A stretch of DNA of 64,000 bases, from NCBI GenBank assembly GCA_035560555.1, contig DATMZF010000017.1:30638-94637 (forward strand), in the 5' to 3' direction. Origin of the DNA: UBA11090 sp035560555 (GTDB taxonomy: Bacteria; Spirochaetota; Spirochaetia; Treponematales; Rectinemataceae). The translations under genes were made by a program, and so were the position numbers. Of this stretch, positions 41,526-50,770 are shown one piece after another (position 1 is the stretch's first letter; each line of letters begins with the position of its first letter). The notes beneath the pieces were generated by a model that was given only the letters and a program-made list of their open reading frames with translations, did not search any database and was not told the DNA's origin.

Positions 41526-42845
41526 ATGATGGTCGGCATTCCGGCGATCCTTCAGTTGCTCATCGTTTTTTCCCTCGTCGTCCTCGCCACGGCCCGCAGG
41601 GTTCACTTGGGGCTTGCGGCGGCCGCCGGCGGCATCGCGCTTGCCCTGTGGCGCGGTCTCGATTTCACGGCCGTATCCCGGATCGCGGTCGAAGAGATCC
41701 TAAATCCGGACACCCTTCTCCTTCTCGCCCTGATGACCTGCATTCTTTCCTTTTCCGAGGCCATGAAAAAATCGGGCTCCATGAAAGCCCTGGCCGAGGC
41801 GATAGGGATCGCGGCTCCATCCCGTCGCATCGCGATGGCCGTAACTCCCCTGCTCATAGGCACGCTGCCTATGCCGGGAGGAGCCATCCTTTCGGCGCCG
41901 CTGGTGGAAGCGATGGATGCCGGCCAAAAACATGAAACGGACAGGCTGTCGGCGACCAATTACTGGTTCAGGCATACGCTCGAGCTCGTATGGCCTCTCT
42001 ATCCCTCCTTCATCCTGACGACATCGTTGACCGGAATCCCGACCTTGCGGCTCATAGCGCTCAACGCATACAGCTTGCCAATCCTCTTCATTCTGGGCCT
42101 TTTTTTCATTCTTCCAGCCTCCCCGACGGATAGCCCAAAAAAATCAGGGCCCGAAAAAATTGGGGGAAGACCGCAGTCGCGATGGGCGATATTCATCGAG
42201 GGCGTCGCGCCCTTGGCCATTGTCCTCGGTTGCTGCGTGCTCTTCGACCTGCTCTGGCGCATCGCCTCGCCGGGTTTCAGGCTGGAAGACCCCGCGAAGG
42301 CGCTCATCGGACGATACGCGCCCATACTTCTCGGCCTCGCCCTCGGCGGTCTCCGCGTCGGCCGGCGCGCTGGGGGATTCGCTTCTTTCCGAGGCAGCGT
42401 GAACGGCTCCACCGTAAAGTTGATGGGGATGATCCTCGGCATAAGAATCTTCTCCGCGCTGATCGGAGCGATCGGCCTCGCCGCGGCGGCGGCGACGGAA
42501 CTCACGGCCGCGGGAATCCCCACCACAGCCGCCATCGCGGCTATACCCTTCATCGCCGGGCTGGTTACCGGAGTTGGGTTCGGCTATGTCGGGCTCGCGA
42601 TTCCTATCGTTCTCGGCCTGGTACCCCCGGGTTCGGCCTTTCCGAAGGAAGCGGCCGTCGTGCTCGCCGGAGCTTTCGGCTACGCGGGCATGATGATATC
42701 TCCCCTGCACGTCTGCATGGTCGTCAGCGCCGAACATTTCAAGGTCGGATTGCCAGCGACCATCCGCAAATTCGCTCTGCCACTCTTCATATTCATGGCG
42801 ATAGCGGTACTCTACGCGCTATCGCTCGCGGCCACGCTCGGCTGA
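41526..42845 (+). CDS. DUF401-family membrane permease
   Basis: A 439-residue inner-membrane protein with 11-12 spans. Family stretches are LIGTLPMPGGAILSAPLV near residue 110, NYWFRHTLELVWPLYPS near 145 and PFIAGLVTGVGFGYVGLAIPIV near 340. DUF401 is related to GntP/ion-transporter type carriers. The substrate is unknown. GGAG lies seven bases before the ATG at 41526, so the longer frame upstream is rejected. It is first in a plus-strand group with a PanE-like reductase, an aminotransferase and a NagB-like deaminase. Confidence 0.8.
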   Translation: MMVGIPAILQLLIVFSLVVLATARRVHLGLAAAAGGIALALWRGLDFTAVSRIAVEEILNPDTLLLLALMTCILSFSEAMKKSGSMKALAEAIGIAAPSRRIAMAVTPLLIGTLPMPGGAILSAPLVEAMDAGQKHETDRLSATNYWFRHTLELVWPLYPSFILTTSLTGIPTLRLIALNAYSLPILFILGLFFILPASPTDSPKKSGPEKIGGRPQSRWAIFIEGVAPLAIVLGCCVLFDLLWRIASPGFRLEDPAKALIGRYAPILLGLALGGLRVGRRAGGFASFRGSVNGSTVKLMGMILGIRIFSALIGAIGLAAAAATELTAAGIPTTAAIAAIPFIAGLVTGVGFGYVGLAIPIVLGLVPPGSAFPKEAAVVLAGAFGYAGMMISPLHVCMVVSAEHFKVGLPATIRKFALPLFIFMAIAVLYALSLAATLG

Positions 42846-42861
42846 AGGAATCGGAAAGGAC

Positions 42862-43869
42862 ATGAAAGTATGCATCGTTGGAGTAGGAGCCATCGGCGGC
42901 AGCATCGGGTTCGGCCTGTCGAAAGCGGGCTGTGAAGTCTCTGGAATAGCGAGGGGAAGGACGCTCGCCGCCCTGCGCGAAAAAGGCTTGCGCTTCACCG
43001 ACGGAGGCCTGATCGAGACCGAGCGCATCGCGGCGGTTGAGAACCCGGAAGAGCTGGGCGTCCAAGATCTCGTGGTGCTCGCCGTCAAAGCTCCCGCGCT
43101 GACGGAAGTGGCGCCGCGCATCGCGCCTCTCCTCGGTCCCGCCACGATGGTGTTGCCCGCCATGAATGGCGTGCCCTGGTGGTTCTTCCAGGGCTTCGGC
43201 GGAAACCTCGCGGGAACATCGCTCGACCCTATCGATCCGGCGGGAATCATCGCCTCCAATATCCCGGCGGCGGCCATCATCGGCTGCGTCGTCCATTTCG
43301 GCGCCTCCTGCCCCGAGCCCGGACTCGTGAAGGCCCTCCCCAAGCGTACCCTCATCGTAGGCGAACCTTCGGGCGGGAATACGGAACGCTTGAGAGCCCT
43401 GGGCGAAATCCTGGGAAAAGCCGGCTACACGGTTCGGCTTACGGATTCCATTCAGAGGGAAGTCTGGTACAAACTCTGGGGAAATATGACCATGAACCCC
43501 CTCTCCGCCCTCACCGGCGCCACGATGGACAAGATCCTCGGCGATCCCCTCGTCAATCGGCTCTGCAGGGAGGTCATGACCGAGGCCAAGAGCGTCGGCG
43601 CGAAAATAGGCTGTCCCATCGAACAGAGCGTCGACGACAGGATCGCGATCAGCCGGACTCTGGGAGCTTTCAAGACCTCGATGCTCCAGGACGTGGAGGC
43701 TGGACGGCCGATCGAACTGGACGCGATACTGACCTCGGTGGTCGAGATCGGCAGACTCGTGGGCGAGAAGACGCCCTACATAGAAACGGTTCTCGGCCTG
43801 ACGAGGCTCAAGGCGAGGACGATCGGACTCTACCCTCAGGCAAGCCCTCGGGAACAGGGAAACAGATAG
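42862..43869 (+). CDS. Ketopantoate reductase-family protein (PanE/ApbA)
   Basis: A 335-residue NAD(P)H-dependent 2-oxoacid reductase. Rossmann motif GVGAIGGSIGFGLSKAG at residues 6-22, LAVKAP near residue 73, AMNGVPWW near 97, and the catalytic Lys in WYKLWGNMTMNP near residue 205. The family includes ketopantoate 2-reductase and close relatives acting on other branched 2-oxoacids. The neighbouring aminotransferase and permease suggest a catabolic or substrate-specific role rather than pantothenate synthesis. AAAGGAC precedes the ATG. Confidence 0.85.
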   Translation: MKVCIVGVGAIGGSIGFGLSKAGCEVSGIARGRTLAALREKGLRFTDGGLIETERIAAVENPEELGVQDLVVLAVKAPALTEVAPRIAPLLGPATMVLPAMNGVPWWFFQGFGGNLAGTSLDPIDPAGIIASNIPAAAIIGCVVHFGASCPEPGLVKALPKRTLIVGEPSGGNTERLRALGEILGKAGYTVRLTDSIQREVWYKLWGNMTMNPLSALTGATMDKILGDPLVNRLCREVMTEAKSVGAKIGCPIEQSVDDRIAISRTLGAFKTSMLQDVEAGRPIELDAILTSVVEIGRLVGEKTPYIETVLGLTRLKARTIGLYPQASPREQGNR

Positions 43870-43905
43870 GCGCCGCGCCGCGAGGCGGGCAATCAGGAAG
43901 GCAGT

Positions 43906-45096
43906 ATGGCTATAGCGCGGAAAATGAAAAATTTCGTGGACAACGGGGCGATGATCAAGAAAATGTTCGAGGAAGGCGCAAGGCTCAAGGCCATCCACGG
44001 AGCCGACAAGGTCTTCGATTTCAGCATTGGCAACCCGAACGCGCCGCCGCCCGAGATATTCAAGGCGACGCTCCGCTCGGTGGCGGCGTCGGAGCTCCCA
44101 GGACTTCACGCCTACATGGCCAACGCCGGGCTTCCCGCCGCGAGAAAAGCGATCGCGAAGCGAATCGCGGCGGAACAGGGCGTCCCCGTCGAGGTGTCGC
44201 ACATCATCGTCACCTGCGGCGCGGCGGGCGGCCTCAACATCGTCGCCAAAGCCCTCCTGGAACCGGGCGACGAAGTCCTCGTAAGCTCGCCCTATTTCGT
44301 CGAGTACGGATTCGTCGCCGACAACCACGGCGGGGTTCTCAAGACCGTGCCGACCCTCCCGGATTTCGGCCTGGACGTCGACGCGCTCGAGGCGGCCATG
44401 GGACCGCGCACCAAGATCGTCCTCGTGAACACGCCGAACAATCCCACGGGCAGAATCTATTCAGCCGAATCGCTGGCTCGGCTGGGAGAGGCCATGGAAC
44501 GCCGCGGCGCGGATTTCGGCCACGCCATCTACCTCGTTTCGGACGAACCCTACCGCGCGCTGACCTTCGACGGAGCGACGGTTCCAAGCCCCCTCGCGAG
44601 CTACCCCCACTCCCTCCTCGTCACCTCGTATTCCAAGGAACTCTCGCTGCCGGGCGAGCGCATCGGCTACGTGGCCGTCAACCCGCGCGCCGACGATCTC
44701 GCGAACCTCGTGGAAGCCCTGAGCCTCGCCAACCGCATCCTGGGTTTCGTCAACGCCCCCAGCCTCATGCAGCATGTCATAGCGGCCCTTCCGGGACCGG
44801 CCCTCGTCGATATTTCCCGCTACCAGACGGCGCGCGATCTCCTGGCCGCGGGGCTGAAAGCCGCGGGCTACGAGTTCAATCTTCCCGAGGGCGCCTTCTA
44901 CCTCTTCCCCAGGATCCCGGGCGCGCGCGGAGACAGAGTCTTCCTGGACCTGCTGAAAGAGGAAAACATCCTCGTCGTCCCGGGCTCGGCCTTTGGGACC
45001 CCAGGCTACTTCCGCATAGCCTTCTGCGTCGACCCAGCCGTCATCGCCGGGGCCATGCCGGGGTTCGAGAGAGCGATGCGGAAGGCAAGGGAATGA
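43906..45096 (+). CDS. Class I/II aminotransferase
   Basis: A 396-residue PLP enzyme of the aspartate aminotransferase fold. Seen: CGAAGGLNIVAKAL near residue 106 (PLP phosphate region), NTPNNPTG near 175, SDEPYR near 210, the PLP Lys in SYSKELSLPGERIGY near residue 243 and the Arg in FRIAFC near 375. The amino donor is not clear from sequence. It lies 36 bases after the PanE-like gene, so the two may act on the same 2-oxoacid. Confidence 0.88.
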   Translation: MAIARKMKNFVDNGAMIKKMFEEGARLKAIHGADKVFDFSIGNPNAPPPEIFKATLRSVAASELPGLHAYMANAGLPAARKAIAKRIAAEQGVPVEVSHIIVTCGAAGGLNIVAKALLEPGDEVLVSSPYFVEYGFVADNHGGVLKTVPTLPDFGLDVDALEAAMGPRTKIVLVNTPNNPTGRIYSAESLARLGEAMERRGADFGHAIYLVSDEPYRALTFDGATVPSPLASYPHSLLVTSYSKELSLPGERIGYVAVNPRADDLANLVEALSLANRILGFVNAPSLMQHVIAALPGPALVDISRYQTARDLLAAGLKAAGYEFNLPEGAFYLFPRIPGARGDRVFLDLLKEENILVVPGSAFGTPGYFRIAFCVDPAVIAGAMPGFERAMRKARE

Positions 45097-45169
45097 GGCG
45101 GCTCCTCCTCAAATTTCCGCACAAAACGGGAAAATGATGGTATCGTGGACGTTCAAGGAGATATCAGCA

Positions 45170-45919
45170 ATGCATATCGGTATTTTTGAGGACATCGACA
45201 GCCTTGGGAAACACGCCGCCGACATTGGCGCGCAGGGCATCCGCGACGCCATCGCCGCGAAAGGCGAAGCCAACATCATCCTCGCGACCGGCGCGAGCCA
45301 GTTTTCCATGCTCGAACACCTGATCCAGGAACCGGGGATCGATTGGTCCCTCGTGACGATTTTCCATCTGGACGAATATGTCGGAATGAGCATTTCCCAT
45401 CCGGCCAGCTTCCGCAAATACATGAAGGAAAGAGTCGTCGAGAAGCTGCCCACGCTGAGGAAATTCAACTATATCGGGGCCGACGCCGTCCCGCTCAGGG
45501 CTGAACTCGCGCGGCTCGCCGCGCTTATAAAGGAAAAACCCATCGACGTGGCCTTCATCGGCATCGGGGAAAATGGACACCTCGCTTTCAACGACCCCCC
45601 CGCCAATTTCGAGACCGAGGAACCCTACATCGTGGTCGACTTGGACGAAAAATGCCGCATGCAGCAGGTGGGCGAAGGCTGGTTTAAAGGCCTCTCCGAC
45701 GTCCCCGCGCAGGCCGTCTCGATGAGCATCCGCCAGATAATGAAGTCGAAGACCATTGTCTGCACGGTGCCCGATTCGCGCAAGAAGGAAGCGGTCGCCA
45801 TGGCGCTCAACGCCCCCATCTCCCCCGCGGCGCCCTGCTCGATAATGCGCCGGCATCCCTCCTGCTACCTGATGCTCGATTACCCGGCCGCCGAGCTGAT
45901 CCTCGCGAGCCCAAGCTAA
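45170..45919 (+). CDS. Glucosamine-6-phosphate deaminase-like protein (NagB family)
   Basis: A 249-residue sugar-phosphate isomerase-fold protein. NagB-type residues: ATGASQ near residue 40 (phosphate loop), LDEYVGM near 67-73 (Asp72 equivalent), GIGENGHLAFNDPP near residue 128 and a C-terminal LMLDYPAAELI. In classical NagB the third block reads DGHxAFNEP; here the first Asp is Asn, a variant common in one NagB subfamily. The ATG at 45170 has AAGGAG nine bases upstream. It may deaminate an amino sugar phosphate, but the exact substrate is uncertain. Confidence 0.78.
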   Translation: MHIGIFEDIDSLGKHAADIGAQGIRDAIAAKGEANIILATGASQFSMLEHLIQEPGIDWSLVTIFHLDEYVGMSISHPASFRKYMKERVVEKLPTLRKFNYIGADAVPLRAELARLAALIKEKPIDVAFIGIGENGHLAFNDPPANFETEEPYIVVDLDEKCRMQQVGEGWFKGLSDVPAQAVSMSIRQIMKSKTIVCTVPDSRKKEAVAMALNAPISPAAPCSIMRRHPSCYLMLDYPAAELILASPS

Positions 45920-45972
45920 GCTGCCGCGCGTTCCGGGGTTTTCCGGAGCGCCGGCGGAATGGCAGCGACAAA

Positions 45973-46024
45973 GCGGCGAGGGGCGGCCCACCAATGGAAC
46001 CATTGGCGGGCCGCCCCTCGCCGC
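45973..46024. repeat. 25-bp inverted repeat between convergent genes
   Basis: Arms 45973-45997 and 46000-46024 with a 2-base loop. One position is A opposite C on the plus strand, which becomes a G-U pair in RNA read from the minus strand. No T-run. It lies between the convergent NagB-like and phosphohexomutase genes and resembles the hairpin at 4045-4099 in size and tight loop. Confidence 0.85.
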
Positions 46025-46051
46025 GTCCCGGAGTCTCAAACCTTCCGCGCC

Positions 46052-47668
46052 TCAGTCGTAGCGCGCGTGGCCGCCTGCGACGTAGCGGTCGGTGATGCCC
46101 CTGATCGCCTCGACTGCCTCGCGACAGAGTTTTCCCTCGCTGGAGACGACTTCCCAGCGGACCATCCCCTCCTCGCTTCGCGAAATGCGCTGGGCCACCT
46201 GATACCACTGTCCTGACACATCGGTTTTGGCGCCGATGATTTCCGGCAGGCCGGCGCGCATCAAGGTCGCGTCCAGGCTCGTGCCGTCCTCCATCGTTTT
46301 GAGCACCGAAAGGCCGCGCCGCGCGAACTCGGCTTCAACCTCATCCATGACGCGCTCCATCAAGGCATCGTCGGTAAAGTGGCAAGGCCATTCGCGGACG
46401 CGCGCAATCTGCTTCTGACGCGCCATGGCCTTCTCAAAGCGCTCGGGATAATTGGCGCGGATCTTGGCGGTGAGCAGGGTGAAGAAGGTCGTATTCTCCA
46501 TCGCAGCGAAGCCCTTGGACCCATCGTCGGGGTCGACGGGGAAATTCATGTAGTAGTGGGCCGACTCTTCGGCCGCGACGAGATATTGCCGTCCGCAGTT
46601 CGCCCGAAGCGCCTCCTTTATGAAGGAGTGCCCATTCCGGATGATATGCACGCCAATGCCCCGGGAGGCCTGGTCAACCATCGCGAGGGGGTTCGCCTTC
46701 ACGTCCGAATACAGGTGGGGGCTCCATGGCGAGGAGGGAGCGCCGAAGCAGCCAGAAGCGTGGAGGCTCTCGAAGTACTTCATGATGTCCGGGACGAGAA
46801 CGCTGAGATTGAAGGACGGGGCGAGCTGCTCGCCATTCGCGTTCATGACGTCCATCCGGTCGCCGTCGCCGTCGTAGCAGAAGCCAAAATCGTATCCGCC
46901 GCTTTTCATCAGCTCCCAGGTGGGCTGTATGCTTTTCAGGATGCCCGGATTGGGGTCGCCCGCGGGAAAAAACCCGTTGGGTACGAGATTCCTCGTCCTC
47001 ACCTTCGCGCCGGCCTGCCCCAGCGCCTCGGCGATCTCGGTTCCGGCGGCGCCGCAGAGAAAATCGGCCAGGACAGGCAGCCCCGAGAGGGAATCGCGCT
47101 CAACGCCGGCCAATCTCATGGAATAGTCGATGAACTGGTCGAGATAGCGCCGCACCCTCACCTTCGCCCGTCCTGATCCAGACCGGGTGAGTTCGCCGCC
47201 CTCCAGATACCGAGCGAGAATGCCGGTGATGCCGCCGGAGGGGCCCGAGTCCATGGCGAGCGTGATCATGCCCTGGGACATCAGCTTCAGGCCGATGTAT
47301 TCGCCGGGATTGTGGCTGGCGGTGAACATGATGGCCGCGCTGCCGGGATTCCGCAGGCAACTGAAATAGAATTGGCAGGTGGAACTCTGCAGGGGATTGA
47401 GGATGACTTCGATGCCCATTTCGGGAAGCAGCTCGACGGCCAATTCCCTCAAGGCCGGGGCCGCGAGGCGGGCGTCGCGCCCCAGCACGACCGAACTCGC
47501 GCCGAGCGCTGTCTTCACGTAGCGGCCGACAGCGATGATCAGCCGCGCGGAGAGCCCCGGCGTCAGCCTGTCTTCCTTTGTCCTTATGTCGTAGGCCTTG
47601 AACATGCCGAGGTTCAATCTCTTTTTCAGCGATTCCGGTACCGTGGCGATCAGCGATTGATAATCCAT
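46052..47668 (-). CDS. Phosphoglucomutase/phosphomannomutase
   Basis: A 538-residue phosphohexomutase of the alpha-D-phosphohexomutase family. Domain 1 contains the phosphoserine loop FTASHNPGEY near residue 115. The metal loop DGDGDR is near residue 268 and the sugar-specificity loop reads EESAHYY near residue 370. The end has the domain-4 phosphate-binding region. It interconverts sugar 1- and 6-phosphates for glycan synthesis or breakdown. AAGGAAGCGC precedes the ATG. A good promoter and short hairpin leader lie upstream. Confidence 0.9.
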   Translation of the reverse strand: MDYQSLIATVPESLKKRLNLGMFKAYDIRTKEDRLTPGLSARLIIAVGRYVKTALGASSVVLGRDARLAAPALRELAVELLPEMGIEVILNPLQSSTCQFYFSCLRNPGSAAIMFTASHNPGEYIGLKLMSQGMITLAMDSGPSGGITGILARYLEGGELTRSGSGRAKVRVRRYLDQFIDYSMRLAGVERDSLSGLPVLADFLCGAAGTEIAEALGQAGAKVRTRNLVPNGFFPAGDPNPGILKSIQPTWELMKSGGYDFGFCYDGDGDRMDVMNANGEQLAPSFNLSVLVPDIMKYFESLHASGCFGAPSSPWSPHLYSDVKANPLAMVDQASRGIGVHIIRNGHSFIKEALRANCGRQYLVAAEESAHYYMNFPVDPDDGSKGFAAMENTTFFTLLTAKIRANYPERFEKAMARQKQIARVREWPCHFTDDALMERVMDEVEAEFARRGLSVLKTMEDGTSLDATLMRAGLPEIIGAKTDVSGQWYQVAQRISRSEEGMVRWEVVSSEGKLCREAVEAIRGITDRYVAGGHARYD

Positions 47669-47998
47669 GCGCTTCCTTGTGGCCGCTGGGAGCGTTCGCC
47701 GCTCCCGGGCTGCCTGTTTTGTCGAAGTATATCGTCAACCCAGAGACAAAACAAGTAAAAAGAAATAAAAAGAAAGAAAAACAAAGACAAGGAGAAAGAT
47801 TTTTCGCATAGGAATAGGGGAAAGCGATTCATCAGGAATACGAGAGGCGCGTCGAGCGCCGCTTTGTCGAACACGGAGATGAAGAGGGGCGCTTCCCCTG
47901 TCCAACTGCCCGGAATTGGGTCGTGATCGTTGGAACGGCCAGGTTGACCGAGCAGGCTCTTCTCATCCAGACCCAACTATCCCATACTTCACCTCACA
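47669..47998. other. Intergenic region between the phosphohexomutase and phosphatase genes
   Basis: Holds the minus-strand promoter at 47726-47754, a 7-bp hairpin GGGAGCG/CGCTCCC (47688-47706) in the leader, and a purine-rich A-dominated tract at about 47750-47810. No gene is seen in the remainder up to 47998. Confidence 0.5.
47726..47754 (-). promoter_or_regulatory. Sigma-70-type promoter of the phosphohexomutase gene
   Basis: On the minus strand TTGTTT (47749-47754), a 17-base spacer and TATACT (47726-47731), about 58 bases upstream of the ATG. Confidence 0.5.
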
Positions 47999-48565
47999 AT
48001 GATCCGATCACGCATCGCCGAGCCTCTTCACATCGACGAAGTCGGGATTCCCCACGGCTCGGGAATCGTTGGCATGACGTCCTGTCCCGGCAAGAAGCAT
48101 CGTTCCACGGCAAGAGGAACCTGGGACGGGGATCTGGCCAGCGACCTGGCGACCATCCGGGCTTGGGGCGCTGAAATCCTCGTGAGCCTCATCGAGCCGC
48201 GCGAATGCGAGGCACGCGATATCGAGGGCGCGCGCGCGTCGATGCCCGGCGCCTTCCTCCGCCTTCAGCTTCCGATTCCCGACGGCTCGACGCCCGACGC
48301 TGCATGGGAAAGCTCCTGGGAGCGTGAAGCCCCCGCTATCCGCTCGGTCCTGCGACGAGGCGGGCGCGTCTGCGTCCACTGCATGGGCGGCCTGGGGCGC
48401 ACGGGGCTCGTCGCGGCCAGACTTCTCGTGGAATTCGGCATGCGCCCCGAGGAGGCCATTCTCGCCGTCCGCGGCGCTCGCCCAGGCTCGATCGAGACCG
48501 CCGCTCAGGAAGAGTATGTCAGGGCCCTTCTGCCGATACGGGGAAAGGCTCTGTGGTCCCCATGA
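47999..48565 (+). CDS. CDKN3-like dual-specificity protein phosphatase
   Basis: A 188-residue cysteine phosphatase. The P-loop VHCMGGLGRTGL near residue 124-135 has the CX5R catalytic motif. The general-acid Asp is probably in LPIPDGSTPD near residue 95. ARPGSIETAAQEEYV near 160-175 matches bacterial CDKN3-type proteins. SCPGKKHRS near residue 28 is also typical. No ribosome site precedes the ATG at 47999; an in-frame Met at 48074 is a possible start. Substrates are unknown. Its gene lies just upstream of a GH52 xylosidase. Confidence 0.8.
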   Translation: MIRSRIAEPLHIDEVGIPHGSGIVGMTSCPGKKHRSTARGTWDGDLASDLATIRAWGAEILVSLIEPRECEARDIEGARASMPGAFLRLQLPIPDGSTPDAAWESSWEREAPAIRSVLRRGGRVCVHCMGGLGRTGLVAARLLVEFGMRPEEAILAVRGARPGSIETAAQEEYVRALLPIRGKALWSP

Positions 48566-48631
48566 ATCTTGGCGGGATAATCTATGCCCAATCCTAAGTC
48601 GACGCGCGACACATATGGAGGCGAATGACAA

Positions 48632-50728
48632 ATGAAAGTGCGGACAACGGAGGCGGATTTTTATTCTCTGCATGGCCTATGGGGCGCTCACTCATCCCTC
48701 GTCCTCGGCCGGACGGGCCGGGGAGCGGGCGTTGTCGTCGGCGATGTCCGCCCGCCCGAAACCGGTCTTTTCGTCGGCTACCGCATCGGCGGGGAAGAAC
48801 CCCGCCTCCTACCCTTCTTTTCGGGCCGGCGCTACGGTCTCGGCGCCGCGGCATACCATGACGATATGCCCGGCTCGAAAGCGGATGAGAGGGCCTCCCG
48901 GTTCCGCTGTTTCATGCCCGACGAAATCGAGCGCCTGGTGACGCTGTCCGGCGAAGAGTGGCGCGCCGATCTGATGAGTTTTCGCGCGCTATCCTTCTTT
49001 GGGGAAGTGCCCGATCCTCGGACGGTGACGCGCGCCTCCGCCCGCTCGGCCTGCAGGCCTTCGATCCTCCTCCGCCTATGTTTCGACAACAGCCAGGGGA
49101 AAAGCCCCCTGACCGGGCTCTTCGGTATGCAGGGCATCGGGCGTCCCCTCTCCGACTCAACCGATGGCGCCCTCCTCGGTATGGCGGCTAAGGGCGGCTT
49201 CGGTTTCGCCATCCATTCCGGCGCCGATATCGAGGAGCTGATGGATTGGTCCGTGGTCGATGCCGCCTTTGCCGGGAAGAGGCCCCTCCGCCGCCTCGCT
49301 TCCGAGGGAGGACTGCGCTTTACGGTCGCCCCTGGGGAAAAGGCCGAATACACGATCGCCCTGGGCGTCTTCCGCGACGGCATCGTGACCTCGGGACGCC
49401 GCGCGCGCGCCTACTACACCTGTCTGTTCGGGGATCTCGAGGAAGTGCTCGAGAACGCGCTCGAGGAGGAAGCCGAATCGCTCTTCAGGGCGGAAAGGCT
49501 CGACGGCATCCTGGAAGCCTCGCCGCTGACGGAAGCTCGCCGCTTCCTCATCGCCCAGGCGGCACACAGCTATCTCGCCAACACCGAACTCCTTCTTTCC
49601 GAATCGGGTGAGCTTGTTTTTCTGGTGAACGAAGGCGAATACAAGATGATGAATACGCTCGACCTCACCATCGATCAGGCTTTCTGGGAAGCCCGCTTCT
49701 CGCCCTGGACTCTGCGCAGCGAGCTGGAATCCTTCGAGAAGCATTCCGCCTACGAGGATTCTCTCGGCCTGGCCTTCGCCCACGACCAGGGCGTGGGCGA
49801 CTGCTTCACGCCCCACGGCCGATCATCCTACGAGATGCCGGGGCTCACCGGCTGCTTCAGCTTCATGAGTTACGAGGAAACCCTCAACTGGACCATCTCG
49901 GCCTGCCTCTACGCCAATCTCACCGAAAGCTGGGACTGGGCCAGGGAAAGGAGAAAGAGGCTGCGCTCCTGTCTGCGCTCCCTCGTGGCGCGCGACGCGA
50001 ACGGCGACGGGGTCATGGACAGGGATTCCGACCGCTGCGAAGGCGGCGCCGAGATCAGCACCTACGATTCCCTCGATATCAGTCTCGGACAGGCGCGCAA
50101 CAATCTCTACCTCGCCGTGAAAGCCTGGTCGGCCTTCGTCTGCCTGGAAGCTCTCCTCAGAAAAATCGACGCCGGGGAGACTCCGGAATCGCGCGAAGCG
50201 GCGGCGGCGGCCGTTGCCGTGGCCGCGACCGTGGCAAGCAACATGCTCGATCCGGAAGGCTACATTCCGGCGGTATTCGAGAGCGGCAACCGTTCGCGCA
50301 TCATTCCAGCCATAGAGGGCCTCGTCTACCCTGGCTTTTGCGGCGCTCCCGAAGCGGCGTGCCCCGATGGTCCCTATGGCGACCTCGTCCGCGCCCTCGC
50401 TCGTCACCTCGAAACCGTCCTCGTCCCGGGCGGCTGCCTGGACGCCTCGTCGGGAGGATGGAAGCTTTCGTCGACGAGCCGGAACACCTGGCTCAGCAAG
50501 ATATTCCTGAACCAGTATGTGGCCGAAAACGTGCTCGGTCTTCGCGACGAACGCACGGCCCGCGACGCCATCCACGCGCGCTGGCTCATGATGGGAAGCG
50601 CCGATTTCGCGGCGACCGACCAGGTCGATTCCGCGAACGGAAAGGATCTGGGGTCGCGCCTCTATCCCCGGCTCGTCACTTCCATCCTCTGGCTCGGGCC
50701 TCCGTATCCTTCAAAAACCCTGGGCTGA
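48632..50728 (+). CDS. GH52 beta-xylosidase
   Basis: A 698-residue glycosidase of family 52, which releases xylose from xylo-oligosaccharides. The recognisable core is LVNEGEYKMMNTLDLTIDQ-like (residues 332-350) holding the nucleophile Glu of the NEGEY motif. HGRSSYEMPGLTGCFSFM follows near 390. EISTYDSLDISLGQARNNLY near 474-493 contains the acid Asp in TYDSLD. The C-terminus has WKLSSTSRNTWLSK and RLYPRLVTSILWL. The length agrees with Geobacillus XynB (about 705). There is no signal peptide, so it acts inside the cell on imported oligosaccharides. No xylose gene is adjacent. Confidence 0.92.
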   Translation: MKVRTTEADFYSLHGLWGAHSSLVLGRTGRGAGVVVGDVRPPETGLFVGYRIGGEEPRLLPFFSGRRYGLGAAAYHDDMPGSKADERASRFRCFMPDEIERLVTLSGEEWRADLMSFRALSFFGEVPDPRTVTRASARSACRPSILLRLCFDNSQGKSPLTGLFGMQGIGRPLSDSTDGALLGMAAKGGFGFAIHSGADIEELMDWSVVDAAFAGKRPLRRLASEGGLRFTVAPGEKAEYTIALGVFRDGIVTSGRRARAYYTCLFGDLEEVLENALEEEAESLFRAERLDGILEASPLTEARRFLIAQAAHSYLANTELLLSESGELVFLVNEGEYKMMNTLDLTIDQAFWEARFSPWTLRSELESFEKHSAYEDSLGLAFAHDQGVGDCFTPHGRSSYEMPGLTGCFSFMSYEETLNWTISACLYANLTESWDWARERRKRLRSCLRSLVARDANGDGVMDRDSDRCEGGAEISTYDSLDISLGQARNNLYLAVKAWSAFVCLEALLRKIDAGETPESREAAAAAVAVAATVASNMLDPEGYIPAVFESGNRSRIIPAIEGLVYPGFCGAPEAACPDGPYGDLVRALARHLETVLVPGGCLDASSGGWKLSSTSRNTWLSKIFLNQYVAENVLGLRDERTARDAIHARWLMMGSADFAATDQVDSANGKDLGSRLYPRLVTSILWLGPPYPSKTLG

Positions 50729-50770
50729 CCCGCGCTCCCGCGCCTTTCGCCTGGACGGGACCGCGGGTTC

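Noticed and set aside
43179..45137. 652-codon plus-strand frame across the PanE-like and aminotransferase genes
   Set aside because: It runs in another frame over two well-supported genes and gives an Arg/Gly/Pro-rich product with no motifs.
47750..47810. A-rich purine tract upstream of the phosphohexomutase promoter
   Set aside because: Probably an UP-type or bendable element at most; no repeat unit or gene pattern.
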